Source: Nitrospira sp. (GTDB taxonomy: Bacteria > Nitrospirota > Nitrospiria > Nitrospirales > Nitrospiraceae). From it: DNA of 53,754 nt. The stretch is taken from assembly GCA_015903945.1 (NCBI GenBank), contig JABMDL010000024.1, forward strand, positions 1 to 53,754. Direction: 5' to 3'. Position numbers and translations under genes: made by a program. Under the pieces are notes generated by a model. The model was not told the DNA's origin. It did not search any database and worked only from the letters and a program-made list of their open reading frames with translations. Shown here in pieces: positions 34,662 to 43,349 of this stretch. Every line of letters starts with the position of its first letter. Position 1 is the stretch's first letter.

Positions 34662-34788
34662 TCAAGAAGCGGGTACAGGCCTGGAGGGGGTCCATCCTCC
34701 ACCCAGCGCTTTAAACAGGCTGACCATCTCGGTGAGGCGAGCCCGTTCGGTGAGGACCAGCTGGGTCTCAGCAGATAAGACTGTCCGC
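34662..34788 (-). pseudogene. Relic of an RND-efflux outer-membrane factor gene
   Basis: On the minus strand, about 41 codons read RTVLSAETQLVLTERARL, then TEMVSLFKALGGGW and a short tail up to a TGA. This is the canonical C-terminus of NodT/OprM-type outer-membrane efflux lipoproteins (the strings QRTLLSAE and LFKALGGGW). A stop codon (TAG) lies just before it, and no efflux pump genes are present, so it is a decayed remnant. Confidence 0.7.
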
Positions 34789-34851
34789 TACGTATCTAGT
34801 ATATCCAAATGGGCAGCAATGATGAGAAAAGGGAGCTGGAGATTCAGCGAG

Positions 34852-36300
34852 CTAGTCTTGGGTAGATCGAGCCTTGAGCGATTCCAGTCTGGTCTTATCC
34901 AGTGAGATATGCAGAGACTTCTCTTGAGTGACGAGCACAGCACCGGGTGCATGACCCTTGGCTTTCTTGACCCACTTGCGGCGCGTATAGATGACTTCGC
35001 CTTTGCCGCTTTTCTTTAAGTCGCTGTACAGCAACGCCAGCGTCGCGGCGTCGCGCAGAGTTTCGACCGGCGGCTCGGCCCCTTTTCCGAGCCGCACGAC
35101 GACATGCGAACCGGGTGTGCCTCGGGCATGGAGCCAGAGGTCGTCGCTTTTGGCTAAGCCGAATGTCAGCTCATCGTTTTCTTGGGCGTTGCGCCCGACA
35201 AAGATCGGCAATCCGTCGGTCGATACGAACCGCCGGAACGGGCCGTGCCGTTGGGCGTCGCCGGATGGCCTCCGTTTGAGTGCTGCGGTCTGTACCGTCG
35301 CGCGGGGGGCGGCGGGGGTTGCCGCCGGCGGAGTCCAGGTTCCGTGCTCAATGGCCAAGAGTTCTTCCCGGAGCCGGCGCAGCTCGCGTTCCGCCTGTGC
35401 GATGCGCGGGGTCAGTTCTTTGTCGGCTGTCAGGTACTTGCGATGTTTTCGAAAATAATCATCCATGTTCCCTTGAGGGGATTTCGCACTATCGAGCGGG
35501 ATTGTGACGTCGGGCAGTGTCTCGTCGAAATAATCGACGACGGTGATCCGCTCGGCTCCTTTCTCGATCGCGTTCAGGTTGGATTTGATCAATTCTCCAT
35601 AGCGGGCATAGCCGCGATACGTCGTGGCCTTGGACAAATCCTCCTGCCAGGCTGCTACCCTGCGCTGTTCTTTCTTGATGGTGCGTTTCAGGGCCTGACG
35701 CCGAGCCTCCTTGACATGGTCAAACGTCAAACTCGATTCTTTGTCCCGGTAATACGCGTCGATTTCAGCTGAGATCGGAGCCTCAGTGCCACTGGACCCG
35801 GTAAAGCGGACTGGTCGGGTCTCTCGCGAGATTTGTTCCTGGTGTGGAGGAGCAGCATAGGGCTGTCCGATACGGTCACGCTGGCGAGCTAGTTCTCGGA
35901 GTACGCGCCGTTCGGCGTTAAGGACCAGGACGTTCGCTTTTTTCCCAGTCAACTCGCACACGAGGGTCTGCCTGCCGTCCTTGCCGGTGAAAGCAATTTC
36001 AACGATTCGGTCGTTCGGCACTTGGTGCATCGCGTCAATCTTAGCTCCTTGAAAGTGAGCCCTCAGAAACTGGCAAAAAGCCGGGGGCGTCGGTGGATTG
36101 GAAGGGTGTTGGCTGGTCAAGTGTAGTCGGGACGTTTCCGGCCGTGCTGAGATTAGCAGCCGATGTGTCCGTCCCGGTGTGCGGACATCGAAGATGAGCG
36201 TGTCAGCGGTGGGTTGCTGAATTTTCTGAATCCAACCGCCGTGGAGCAACGGAGTGATTTCGCCCAGGACCCTTTCAAGTTCCGCTCTGTTCAGCGCCAT
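34852..36300 (-). CDS. RqcH/NFACT ribosome quality-control factor
   Basis: 482 residues with the full NFACT layout: NFACT-N (about 1-140) containing ELERVLGEITPLLHGGWIQKI and the functional DR pair in PNDRIVEIAF, a helical/coiled-coil segment (about 180-290), and NFACT-R at the end (DGLPIFVGRNAQENDELTF, LWLHARGTPGSHVV). In Bacillus the homologue binds obstructed 50S subunits and directs Ala tailing. Shorter than Bacillus RqcH (about 570). The DR residues, needed for tRNA binding there, are kept here. A lone gene; no obvious partner (RqcP) in the window. Confidence 0.88.
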   Translation of the reverse strand: MALNRAELERVLGEITPLLHGGWIQKIQQPTADTLIFDVRTPGRTHRLLISARPETSRLHLTSQHPSNPPTPPAFCQFLRAHFQGAKIDAMHQVPNDRIVEIAFTGKDGRQTLVCELTGKKANVLVLNAERRVLRELARQRDRIGQPYAAPPHQEQISRETRPVRFTGSSGTEAPISAEIDAYYRDKESSLTFDHVKEARRQALKRTIKKEQRRVAAWQEDLSKATTYRGYARYGELIKSNLNAIEKGAERITVVDYFDETLPDVTIPLDSAKSPQGNMDDYFRKHRKYLTADKELTPRIAQAERELRRLREELLAIEHGTWTPPAATPAAPRATVQTAALKRRPSGDAQRHGPFRRFVSTDGLPIFVGRNAQENDELTFGLAKSDDLWLHARGTPGSHVVVRLGKGAEPPVETLRDAATLALLYSDLKKSGKGEVIYTRRKWVKKAKGHAPGAVLVTQEKSLHISLDKTRLESLKARSTQD

Positions 36301-36448
36301 TGGCTAAGAGTGTATCCCTAGAAATTCTTGTCGCCCCATTTTGGTCTCATGCGGCCATTCCGGCCACATTTTGTGTCGCTGTGCCAGAATCTCGGTAGGC
36401 AACTTTACGATTCGCCGCGAAAACACGCAAGGGAAGAAGGGGAGATTC

Positions 36449-36464
36449 TGGCATCCCCATTGCT
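36449..36464 (+). promoter_or_regulatory. Sigma54-type promoter
   Basis: TGGCATCCCCATTGCT at 36449-36464 has GG at 36450-36451 and GC at 36462-36463 with the exact 10-bp spacing of -24/-12 elements (consensus TGGCAC-N5-TTGCW). It lies 64 bp before the zinc-ribbon gene. No bacterial enhancer-binding protein is in the window. Confidence 0.55.
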
Positions 36465-36527
36465 TCCCTAGTTAAGCAGATGACCAAGAGTGGGTCGCTG
36501 ATTGACACCTGTCATAGGGAGGGTTCC

Positions 36528-36752
36528 ATGAACTGCCCCAGATGCCACGGTCTCATGGTCGGTGACGATTTGATGGACATCCGAGAAAGTTATCTGCCGA
36601 TGTGGATGCGTGGCTTGCGCTGTGTCTCCTGCGGCAACATTGTCGATCCTGTCATCGATCGTAACCGGATGGGGCAAGGATCATCCGTGCGGCGACACTT
36701 GGAGTCTGAGGTTCGAGTGCCGGTCATGCAGCGGCACGCCAAGGCCGCGTAG
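36528..36752 (+). CDS. Small zinc-ribbon protein, copy 1
   Basis: 74 residues. The ATG at 36528 is chosen because GGAGGG stands just before it. Zinc ligands are Cys3 and Cys6 (CPRC), then Cys32 and Cys35 (CVSC). Other traits: HGLM after the first knuckle, IVDPVIDRNR after the second, and a basic C-terminus. Two related proteins lie at 43975-44187 and 48402-48629. The fold is a treble-clef or zinc-ribbon type; function unknown. The MITE-like element starts at its stop codon. Confidence 0.75.
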   Translation: MNCPRCHGLMVGDDLMDIRESYLPMWMRGLRCVSCGNIVDPVIDRNRMGQGSSVRRHLESEVRVPVMQRHAKAA

Positions 36753-36922
36753 CAGGATGTTGAAAAAGGCCGCCAGCGTCGTTCTCGCATCGCTCAGAGG
36801 CTCAACGTACGACAAGGAGTACGCTTCGCCTCTTCGATCGCTGCGTCCTTGCCTGTGGAACGGCGCGTCTTGGCGAGCCGGGGCTGGGCGGGTGAGATGA
36901 AAGGTCTTTTTGACCATCCTGC
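36752..36922. mobile_element. MITE-like element
   Basis: About 171 bp bounded by imperfect inverted repeats: GCAGGATGTTGAAAAAGGCC at the left and the reverse complement of CAGGATGGTCAAAAAGACC at the right. No ORF for a transposase inside. The interior contains TCAACGTACGACAAGGAGTACG, read here as two parts, a string I associate with a dispersed intergenic repeat in Nitrospira-type genomes. It abuts the zinc-ribbon gene's stop codon. Confidence 0.65.
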
Positions 36923-37044
36923 GGACTGAATAGCATGTCCGTCGGTTCTTGTTCTTCCCCGTATCTGTCGAGGTTCTCTCCTTGCACCATTGTCCGTGCT
37001 GGGGTACAGTCCCCCCCTCGTCGTCCTCAGTTTGAGCCACTCCG

Positions 37045-38607
37045 ATGCCGCTGCTCGATTCACACCTTCTGACCCGTCTGACCTACGAGTTCCGTCTCTC
37101 CATGCGGCGGTTGTTGCAGGATCTTTGCGAGGAGGTGCAGGATAAGTATGCAGCGCTGTCTTCTCGACTCGGATTACCTATAGGGTTGTTCGAGATGCTC
37201 AGCCGATCACTCAAGGTTGAGGCCTATTCGAACTGGAAGGGGGTCGGATGGATCGAGACACTCAATGATCTGGTCTATTTCCTAGACATTCTCCAGCAGT
37301 GGGAGCGAGAACCGCATCGGCGCGAGTTTACGGAGCAACTGTTTGCCGAATGCCGGGAGAAGTTCTTTGAGCACGGTTATGCGAGCGATCTGTTTCCCTC
37401 CGGACGGCCGTCGGTACCGGGATTCGAGAAACGACTGACACAGCTCTGCGAACGGCTGGCGCGCGAAGTTACCCAGGAAGGACTGTGTTTTGATCCAGCC
37501 CTTGCGGTGAAATGGCGTAGGCGGAGCGGGTGGACACGATCGGAGGTCCCGGGAACGCTCAATGCAGATTTCGAGCGGGCCCATGTCGCGGGTGCCATCC
37601 CGATCGGCACTGCGGATCAATGGCTCGAAGTGCCTCACGACGTTCGTCGCGCCATCAAGCCATTGTCCGGTCGCGCGACGTTTCTTGTTGAGACGGATGG
37701 GCTCTGGGTGAAGATCGGCCGAGACACAGTTCCTCTCTGGACCGATAGGGAACAGGGGGAATACCACTGGAAGGTTCGGAAGGAAACGGTGGCGCTGGCG
37801 ACGGAGCGAAGTCAAGTCACGGTCGGTCCGACGCTCGTGTATGGTAACGATCGAGAACCAAGAACGGTCGTCAAGACAGAGCAGAGACATGTCGAGCGAA
37901 TTGCTCGAGCGTGGAGGACTATTCAAGCTGCCTGGCCTGATGGTCATGCAATCCTGGCATTGCTGACATCCCGGATCGTTCCGCTCAAGGCGAAGGGCGT
38001 CGTGAGTTTCAGCTACCGGCATCGTCCAGGATTGTCCTTCATCAATTGCTTCGACCGGGACCGTCTCGATCTGATCGATGATCTGATCCATGAAAATAGC
38101 CACCACCATTTGAATTTGTTGCTGCGCAAATACGTCCTGTACCACGGCGACCATAACCAGCAGATCTTTTACTCGCCGTGGCGGCGGAGCCTCCGGCCGC
38201 TGCGGGGCATTCTCCACGCGACCTTCACGTTTACGATGGGCGCTATGCTGTTCGAGCGATTGTCGGCGTGGGCGTCCGGGCGAGGTGGAGTGGTGAGATG
38301 GAAGGGAGCAGGACTCAGCCGGCGAGACTTGCTACGGGCACGATTCCGTTGTTTGGAAGAAGTCGAATCAGTCCGGTACTCGCTGCAAGATCTGCACTAT
38401 GCCGATCGTCACCTCGGTTGGCTGACCCCCTCAGGACGCCGATTGGTGAGCGAGTTGAAGGAAGCGATCGACCAGGTTGAACGCGACATCGATCGGTTCA
38501 GGCCAGAGGTGCTTCGCTCGAAATTCGGTCCAGACCTGCGGCGGCATAGCGACAAGCTAAAGCAAGCCCGCATGACCTACGGTCCGATGCGGCTGAGCGA
38601 GGTGTAG
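37045..38607 (+). CDS. aKG-HExxH-type peptide beta-hydroxylase-like protein
   Basis: 520 residues. The zinc or iron motif is His349-Glu350-x-x-His353 in DDLIHENSHHHL. The downstream block YSPWRRSLRPLRGILH (376-391) provides a conserved third His (391) and is the signature of the HExxH peptide-modification domain of RiPP clusters, recently shown in other family members to hydroxylate peptides with 2-oxoglutarate. The N-terminal 200 residues are unlike the core and could be a substrate-recognition region. No RiPP precursor, RRE or radical-SAM gene is evident next to it. The family assignment rests on the motif block; catalysis is inferred. Confidence 0.75.
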   Translation: MPLLDSHLLTRLTYEFRLSMRRLLQDLCEEVQDKYAALSSRLGLPIGLFEMLSRSLKVEAYSNWKGVGWIETLNDLVYFLDILQQWEREPHRREFTEQLFAECREKFFEHGYASDLFPSGRPSVPGFEKRLTQLCERLAREVTQEGLCFDPALAVKWRRRSGWTRSEVPGTLNADFERAHVAGAIPIGTADQWLEVPHDVRRAIKPLSGRATFLVETDGLWVKIGRDTVPLWTDREQGEYHWKVRKETVALATERSQVTVGPTLVYGNDREPRTVVKTEQRHVERIARAWRTIQAAWPDGHAILALLTSRIVPLKAKGVVSFSYRHRPGLSFINCFDRDRLDLIDDLIHENSHHHLNLLLRKYVLYHGDHNQQIFYSPWRRSLRPLRGILHATFTFTMGAMLFERLSAWASGRGGVVRWKGAGLSRRDLLRARFRCLEEVESVRYSLQDLHYADRHLGWLTPSGRRLVSELKEAIDQVERDIDRFRPEVLRSKFGPDLRRHSDKLKQARMTYGPMRLSEV

Positions 38608-38868
38608 GGATATTTGAGCTTCTGCCCTATTCTCGCTATCATCTCGCCATAAGAATCAACAAGACACGTCAGGGTAAGGCGAAAGTCGGCGTCGGTTCAT
38701 CTCGAATGAAAGTCCTGATCAAAGAGCTTGGCAGCGGTATGGGCCAATGCTGAAACGACTGGCAAGTTAGGCGGTAGAGTCGTGTCGCAGATCAGTGCGT
38801 GAGCAATTGATTGACCAAGCCAGGGGCCGTGGTGATAGAGTGAAGCGGGGAGGCAAGGGGTCGGAACC

Positions 38869-39048
38869 ATGAAAGCTAGACGTAAGTCGACGCATTCGGG
38901 AAAGCGTCTAGCGCAGTCGCGGCGGACGAATCTGCAGCGTCGGATTCTGCGCCAGAAGAAAGCGCTGCTTTCATTGTCCGGCATCGGCGCCAGCGGGTTT
39001 GCCGATATCAGCGTCGAGCATGACACCTATTTGCACGAGAAACCTTGA
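38869..39048 (+). CDS. Short antitoxin-like protein upstream of PIN toxin
   Basis: 59 residues translated by hand. A very basic N-terminal half (MKARRKSTHSGKR) leads to LSLSGIGASGFADISVEHD. This SGIGASG-DIS-HD ending is the typical C-terminus of small antitoxins that pair with PIN toxins. The stop (39046-39048) overlaps the TTG start of the PIN gene by 4 bp, so the two form a unit. Confidence 0.7.
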   Translation: MKARRKSTHSGKRLAQSRRTNLQRRILRQKKALLSLSGIGASGFADISVEHDTYLHEKP

Positions 39049-39485
39049 GTCTATCCGCCCAATTGTTCCGTAAGTCCGTCTTCGTTGACACCTCGGCGTT
39101 CTTTGCTCTCGCTGATCAAACCGATCGATTGCATCATCAAGCGCGGCGGTACGTAGAACTCACGGATCGACTTCTCGTTACCAGCAATGTGGTTGTTTAC
39201 GAAACGATCACCCTCCTTCGCATGCGACTTGGCTACGAGCAAGCCCTGCAATTTGGACTGCGGTTGCTGGACGAGGCCACAACGCCCATCGTTAGGGTCA
39301 CTCTGGCCGACGAAGCAAAAGCGTGGGCCATCTTCCGTCAGTATCCGGACAAGCGATTCAGCTTCACGGATTGCACCAGCTTTGCGCTCATGAAGCGGCT
39401 CGGCATCGGGACGGCGTTTGCCTTCGACGATGATTTCCGCCATTTCGGCAAATGGGTTGTGCATCCTCTGGGCGATATCCGGTAA
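39045..39485 (+). CDS. PIN-domain toxin (VapC-like)
   Basis: 146 residues from TTG 39045. PIN acidic residues are visible: FVDTSAFFAL (Asp near residue 14), a Glu in VVYETITLLR, then SFTDCTSFALM and FDDDFRHFG near the C-terminus. VapC-type toxins cleave tRNA or rRNA. It overlaps the antitoxin-like gene, supporting a toxin-antitoxin pair. A ribbon-helix-helix gene on the opposite strand nearby is not obviously its partner. Confidence 0.85.
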   Translation: MSLSAQLFRKSVFVDTSAFFALADQTDRLHHQARRYVELTDRLLVTSNVVVYETITLLRMRLGYEQALQFGLRLLDEATTPIVRVTLADEAKAWAIFRQYPDKRFSFTDCTSFALMKRLGIGTAFAFDDDFRHFGKWVVHPLGDIR

Positions 39486-39512
39486 CAGAGCTGGCAGGCA
39501 AGTGAGTTGGGA

Positions 39513-39710
39513 CTATGAGAGGCGACGATAGAGTTCGGCGTTTTTATCCATCGCGCGCTTGGCAGCCGCACAGAATGCGTCATCGGGCAGGCCGATAAAG
39601 TCATTGATGCCCAGGCGCACCATCTGTTCGACCGTCAAGCCTTCGCGCTTGCTCAGCTCTTCCAGTTGGTGCATTTCTTCGTCTGAAAGAGAAACTGTTA
39701 TGGTTGTCAT
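39513..39710 (-). CDS. Ribbon-helix-helix antitoxin-like protein (orphan)
   Basis: 65 residues. The N-terminus, MTTITVSLSDEEMHQLEEL, followed by an SKREGLTVEQMVRLGI helix, is a CopG/Arc-type RHH fold. No toxin stands downstream on the same strand; the PIN gene is convergent. It is an orphan antitoxin or a stand-alone regulator. Confidence 0.7.
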   Translation of the reverse strand: MTTITVSLSDEEMHQLEELSKREGLTVEQMVRLGINDFIGLPDDAFCAAAKRAMDKNAELYRRLS

Positions 39711-40033
39711 AGCAGCTGAATCCTTGAGAACTTGGAAAGCAATAGTGATTTCAGTTTTTAGAATGACATGGGAAAGGTAACCAAAACGATTTGGATGGTG
39801 ATAACCTTTCTCTCACTCAGCCTGTCTCCCTTATCTGCGTAGTGCAGGCATCGAAATACGCCAAAGAAAGCATTGACTGACCGTAAGATGAAGGAGAAAG
39901 TCTAGCGGGCCTCATTTTCAAATTACAGACGGCTCAAAACGGTCAACTGGAGTGTCCGCAGGAAACGTGTGGACTGTAGTGACGATGTTGAGTAGATCGT
40001 AGGAGACGAACAATCGAGGTAATAGCCGAAACA
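39711..40033. other. Intergenic region without visible features
   Basis: About 320 bp between the RHH gene and the PKD gene, both on the minus strand. I see no convincing ORF, RNA gene or terminator. Confidence 0.5.
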
Positions 40034-41101
40034 TCACGGCTCGACCGTCACATCCACAAACGCCGGTAGGGAGTCTGCCCCTTTCTTGTCCGTCACGCGT
40101 AGCTTGAACCGATAGGTTCTCGGTTCGGAGACAGCCGGCGCGAGGAAGGAAACTTCGGAGTTATTGGCGTCGAGGAGGGAGACTTTGCTGCCGCGGATCT
40201 GGCTCCAACTATAATAGAGCGCCTCGCCTTCCGGGTCGAGGCTTTTTAGTCCACTCAGTTTTACTTTGGAACCTGCCTTGACCGACTTGTTCGCTCCTGC
40301 ATCGGCGGTTGGTGGTTCGTTCGGCTCGTCATTCACATTCACATCCACGTCGAGTTGCGCCTGCTGTCCGCGGTTGGTGACGGTCAGGACGGTTTTGCCA
40401 TTACCGACGATTTGGAGGAGGCCCCGGGACAAGACTGTGATGACTTTTGGATTCGAAGAGGCATAGCTCGTTCCTGTTTCCGGTGCGCTGATGCGCCGGG
40501 TGATCCCGTCGGCAAAGTCGCCGACGACGGGCAAATCGAAGATCTTGCCCAGCGAATCCACATGGCCGAAGGCGGACGATTGTCCGGTGCGGCCGAGTTG
40601 CAATGGCTTCTCCGTTTCAAAGTCGATGGCAGTGAGGGCGGCCTTGGGTGCCACGTGAACCACCACCTCATCGAAAACGGAGCGGGTCCCCAATCGTCCC
40701 CGCGAGATTTCCGCAACGGCCAGCAATCTCATCGGCCCGATACCGTCCTTCGGCACGAGTAAGGGGCCGCCGAACGGCGGAGTGTGTTGGGCCTGTCCGG
40801 TCAACACGACCGGTGCGACGATGGAGCCGGTGGCAGTGGTGTCGTCCTGCTCGACCAGCGCCTCGTCCTGTTCGCCGTACCAATAGTAGCGAACGGTGAC
40901 GATGCCCCTGTCCTTTCCAAGAACCACGCGGGCAGTCACGGTCGTTCCCGCTGCCAGTGTGGCTCCCTCCGTCGGTTCAACAATCTTGAAGGCGAAGGCT
41001 GGATGTGCGGGAGGCACAAGGCACAAGGCAAAAGTGCAAAGGCACCAATGCCAGATCAACGATTGACGATTGACGGTTAACGGAATACGTTTCACACTCA
41101 C
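40034..41101 (-). CDS. Secreted PKD/Big2-like domain protein
   Basis: 355 residues. A Sec signal ends near residue 38 (ALCLVPPAHPAFA). A strand-rich N-terminal region (about 40-160) and a BIG2-like segment (about 190-260; YASSNPKVITVLSRGLLQIVG) lead to a PKD domain (about 268-355; PPTADAGANKSVKAGS, LDPEGEALYYSWSQI, PRTYRFKLRVTDKKGA). A periplasmic or surface protein of unknown role. Its ATG overlaps the stop of the APC permease (ATGA), an odd pairing. Confidence 0.8.
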   Translation of the reverse strand: MSVKRIPLTVNRQSLIWHWCLCTFALCLVPPAHPAFAFKIVEPTEGATLAAGTTVTARVVLGKDRGIVTVRYYWYGEQDEALVEQDDTTATGSIVAPVVLTGQAQHTPPFGGPLLVPKDGIGPMRLLAVAEISRGRLGTRSVFDEVVVHVAPKAALTAIDFETEKPLQLGRTGQSSAFGHVDSLGKIFDLPVVGDFADGITRRISAPETGTSYASSNPKVITVLSRGLLQIVGNGKTVLTVTNRGQQAQLDVDVNVNDEPNEPPTADAGANKSVKAGSKVKLSGLKSLDPEGEALYYSWSQIRGSKVSLLDANNSEVSFLAPAVSEPRTYRFKLRVTDKKGADSLPAFVDVTVEP

Positions 41102-42921
41102 CGCGTCAGATGGAACGGCACATCCATGAGGATCACCCGTTCCTTGAAGAGGAGCGCGCCTTTAAGCATTAGGGCGCGTTGATTGTGCAGGATGTTTTGC
41201 CACCAGCGGGCCGGAAGAATCTCGGGAATCACCACGGTGACCCAGATATCCGGCTCCTTTTCGAGCACTTCCTCGATGTATTCAAGGAGGGATCCCAAGA
41301 CTGACCGATAGGGAGAGGGAAGTGCGATCAAATTGATGCCGCCGCCCCATTGGGCCCATTGAATTTTGACCTTGGCGCTTTCTTCCGGGTCAAAGTCGAC
41401 ATACACGGCGCGAATCTCGCCGGGACGGCTTCTCGCATAGTCCACGGCGCGGACAACGGCTCGGTTCAAACCGCTGATCGGGATGATCACGATATTCTTT
41501 CGTGGGAGCGGAGGTCTGGTCCCCCGGCGGTCCAGCGCGATCTGCTCGGCCACGGCTTTATAGTGTGAGCGAATGCTCTGGAACATCAGAATGAGGACGG
41601 CCACCAGCAGAAAGACGATCCAGGCGCCTTCCGTAAACTTGGTGCTGGCGATGATGACTGTGGCAATGCCAGTGGTGAGGGCGCCCAGACCGTTCACGAT
41701 CAATTTCTTGCGCCAGTGCGGCCCTTTTTTCTCAAGCCACCGCTTGACCATGCCGGATTGGGACAACGTGAACGAGACAAACACGCCGATGGCGTACAAG
41801 GGGATCAATGCGTGGGTATCCCCTTGAAACAGCACCAGGAGGATGCACGCGAATAGGCCAAGGATGATAATGCCGTTGGAAAACACCAGGCGGTCGCCAA
41901 ATGTGGCCATCTGATGTGGCATGAATCCGTCTCGCGCCAGAATCGAGGCGAGTTGCGGGAAGCCTGCGAACGCGCTGTTGGCGGCAAGGATCAAGAGGAG
42001 CATGGTCCCGGTTTGGACGGCATAGTAGATGGTCCCACTGCCGAACGTCAGGCGAGCCAGCTGAGAGACAACCGTCTCATCGGCCTTGGGCACAATGCCG
42101 TGGTGGTAGGCCATCCAACTGATACCTATGAAGAGCGATCCCAGGATGAGGGACATCCATATCATGGTGGTCGCGGCGTTTCTCGATTCGGGGGGTCGAA
42201 AGGCCTTTACCCCATTGGAGAGCACCTCCATGCCGGTGACGGCTGAGCAGCCTACGGCGAACGCGCGAAGAACCAGAAAGAGGGTCAAGGGTTCCAGCCC
42301 TCCAATGGGCGCTCCCGGAGGCGAGGTCGGCGGAACCGGTTTCAAGTCGTACAGCGATCGAATGACGCCCACCGCCACCAATAGGCTGAGCGCGACAATG
42401 GCGAAGTAGGTTGGGATGGCAAAGAATTGCCCTGACTCCCGGACGCCGCGGAGATTCATGATGACCATAAAGATAATGGCAACAAGTCCCAGCGCTTCCC
42501 GATGGACGAATAGGCTGGGGATGGCCGACGTGATGGCGGCCACGCCCGCCGCGACACTCACGGCGACGGTGACGACATAACTGATCATCAAGGCGCCGGC
42601 GGCGGTGAGGGCGGGGAGTTCTCCCAGATTCGCTTTAGCCACGGCATAGGCCCCGCCGCCTTCGGGGTATGCATAGATGATCTGGCGGTAGGAGATTGTG
42701 AGGACGAGAACGAGGAACAGGATCGCCAAGCTGACCGGAATCGACAGGGCAAGGGCGGCAGTTCCAGCCAGGACCAGAACCAGCAAGATTTCTTCCGTGG
42801 CATACGCGACGGACGAGATGTTGTTTGAGGAGAAAATGGCGAGGGCAAGCGTTTTCGACAGCCGTTGACCTGCAGCCTGGGTTGTTTTCAGCGGATCTCC
42901 GACGAGCCAGCGTTTCAGCAT
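41098..42921 (-). CDS. APC-family amino-acid permease
   Basis: 607 residues with about 12 membrane spans between residues 20 and 450. The N-terminal pattern, NISSVAYATEEILLVLVLAG then ISYRQIIYAYPEGGGAYAVAK, is that of APC permeases. A cytoplasmic C-terminal domain (about 450-607; NIVIIPISGLNRAVVRAVDYA) resembles UspA-type folds, as in some large APC-family proteins. Substrate unknown; amino acids or potassium are candidates. Translationally coupled to the PKD protein. Confidence 0.85.
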   Translation of the reverse strand: MLKRWLVGDPLKTTQAAGQRLSKTLALAIFSSNNISSVAYATEEILLVLVLAGTAALALSIPVSLAILFLVLVLTISYRQIIYAYPEGGGAYAVAKANLGELPALTAAGALMISYVVTVAVSVAAGVAAITSAIPSLFVHREALGLVAIIFMVIMNLRGVRESGQFFAIPTYFAIVALSLLVAVGVIRSLYDLKPVPPTSPPGAPIGGLEPLTLFLVLRAFAVGCSAVTGMEVLSNGVKAFRPPESRNAATTMIWMSLILGSLFIGISWMAYHHGIVPKADETVVSQLARLTFGSGTIYYAVQTGTMLLLILAANSAFAGFPQLASILARDGFMPHQMATFGDRLVFSNGIIILGLFACILLVLFQGDTHALIPLYAIGVFVSFTLSQSGMVKRWLEKKGPHWRKKLIVNGLGALTTGIATVIIASTKFTEGAWIVFLLVAVLILMFQSIRSHYKAVAEQIALDRRGTRPPLPRKNIVIIPISGLNRAVVRAVDYARSRPGEIRAVYVDFDPEESAKVKIQWAQWGGGINLIALPSPYRSVLGSLLEYIEEVLEKEPDIWVTVVIPEILPARWWQNILHNQRALMLKGALLFKERVILMDVPFHLTR

Positions 42922-43162
42922 GAACGGATTATCGCATAAAATCCATGACGGACGTATAGGAGAAGAAGGCCTTCACTCGTAGGTCGAATGGGTTAATCAG
43001 AACGGGAGGCTGAATCCGCACCACACAGGCGATGCGCAACGCCAGCTGCTGCACGAATCGCGATACGGCCATGATGCAGCGGAGACGCGATCACGTGGGT
43101 TCGAAAAATAAAAATACTCCAGCAGAATCATCCCCTTAGGTTGCCGATCGCGCTTCAAATCA

Positions 43163-43191
43163 TTGACTCTCAGAAGAGCGGCTTGTAGAGT
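43163..43191 (+). promoter_or_regulatory. Candidate sigma70-type promoter
   Basis: TTGACT at 43163-43168 and TAGAGT at 43186-43191, spacing 17 bp. It reads into the small-gene island. Confidence 0.45.
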
Positions 43192-43349
43192 GATACAGCG
43201 GTGTTCATAGCAACGCCGACTGTCCCATCTCTCGCGCATCCACTTTCTCTCCCGCGCGTCTGATTCTTCAGTCTCGCTGTTTCAGTTCCCAGGCGCTCAT
43301 CGTTGTCGTCAATGAACCCGCGCTGCCGGATTCTACAGCATTGGTGCAC

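Noticed and set aside
38706..38753. ATG followed by MKVLIKELGSGMGQC and a stop
   Set aside because: Only 15 codons; perhaps the relic of a small gene, but not enough to support a call, and it does not look like a RiPP precursor for the HExxH protein.
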